A DNA stretch of 22,877 nucleotides from Pseudomonadota bacterium (GTDB taxonomy: Bacteria; Desulfobacterota; Syntrophia; Syntrophales; UBA5619), in NCBI GenBank assembly GCA_018827585.1, contig JAHJXP010000017.1, positions 1 to 22,877 of the forward strand. The letters are read 5' to 3'. Positions 22,745 to 22,877 of the stretch are shown here, one piece after another. Made by a program: the position numbers and the translations under genes. Each line of letters begins with the position of its first letter. Positions within the stretch are counted from its first letter, which is position 1. Below the pieces are notes generated by a model that saw nothing but the letters and a program-made list of their open reading frames with translations, ran no database searches and was not told the origin of the DNA.

Positions 22745-22877
22745 GACATCCTGATGGTGTTCATGGATCACGTCCCCGAGACCTATCCCGTTCTCCTATT
22801 CGTAGGGAAATCCGGCACGGATGAGGTCGCTGATATTCTTTCAAGGAATAAGATCGACGTCGTCCCCTATACCAATA
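22745..22877 (+). CDS. Right-hand piece of the IS-interrupted gene, continuing past the window
   Basis: Forty-four codons stay open to the window edge, reading 'DILMVFMDHVPETYPVLLF', 'VGKSGTDEVADILSRNK' and 'IDVVPYTN'. The alternation (PVLLFVGKSGTDEVADIL, then a short 'KIDVVPY' strand) recalls the flavodoxin-like region of NDP-forming acyl-CoA synthetases ('PVlvvw-G--...-iL---gIPvy'). That is a weak resemblance. If right, such an enzyme would convert the acid from the alcohol/aldehyde pair to acyl-CoA, but it would then be an internal segment rather than a true N-terminus. It could restart from the ATG in the IS end (22736) or at 22754/22763. Confidence 0.45.

Noticed and set aside
1..22877. 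CRISPR array, phage genes, toxin-antitoxin pair or defence system
   Set aside because: No regularly spaced repeats, no Cas, phage structural or toxin motifs were seen. The only mobile element is the IS630 copy.

Overview
The window is a GC-rich bacterial segment. It looks like an anaerobic or facultatively anaerobic degrader, and I infer a Desulfobacterota (deltaproteobacterial) relative. The reasons are a tungsten-type aldehyde:ferredoxin oxidoreductase beside an iron alcohol dehydrogenase, dense LivHMGF-type transporters mixed with SDR/MDR oxidoreductases, and acyl-CoA dehydrogenase debris. The lineage is inference, not something the sequence proves.

Region 1 (2-11012, + strand) is one tightly packed gene train. 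It holds the end of a 2-oxoacid/acetoin-type dehydrogenase E1 beta gene, then E2 (with one lipoyl domain and two apparent E3-binding domains) and E3. A complete branched-chain-amino-acid-family (HAAT) ABC transporter follows in the order livH-livM-livG-livF-binding protein, with start/stop overlaps. Next come a VOC/glyoxalase-fold gene broken by a C10 run, two SDR dehydrogenases and a zinc-dependent MDR alcohol dehydrogenase.

Region 2 (about 11060-17642, + strand) starts with an AT-rich regulatory interval holding a candidate promoter, a 12-bp palindrome and a tRNA-3'-end-like scrap. It then repeats the theme: binding protein-livH-livM-livG-livF, a second zinc MDR dehydrogenase and an NfsA/Frp-like nitroreductase. 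Both binding-protein genes are followed within 6-7 nt of the stop codon by a long perfect hairpin (19 and 18 bp) without a T-tract. The two hairpins are unrelated in sequence. They probably set a higher level of binding protein than of the downstream genes.

Region 3 (17643-18396) has no intact gene. It carries the C-terminal end of an acyl-CoA dehydrogenase and a frameshifted C-terminal piece of an SDR, both on the minus strand, as at a deletion or rearrangement scar.

Region 4 (18397-21432, minus strand) is a two-gene operon: iron alcohol dehydrogenase, then aldehyde:ferredoxin oxidoreductase. Together they could take a primary alcohol through the aldehyde to the acid.

Region 5 (21481-22877) contains a complete 1223-bp IS630-family element with 12-bp perfect terminal repeats, a TA target duplication and a -1 frameshift site (A_AAA_AAA) in its transposase. 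Removing the element and one TA joins the flanks into a single open frame that runs off the window, so it seems to have landed in a gene.

Working model (inference): regions 1 and 2 import a small polar, possibly amphipathic, substrate through two binding-protein systems. SDR/MDR enzymes oxidise it, and a lipoate-dependent complex cleaves or decarboxylates the resulting alpha-keto or acyloin compound to an acyl-CoA. The substrate cannot be read from the sequence.
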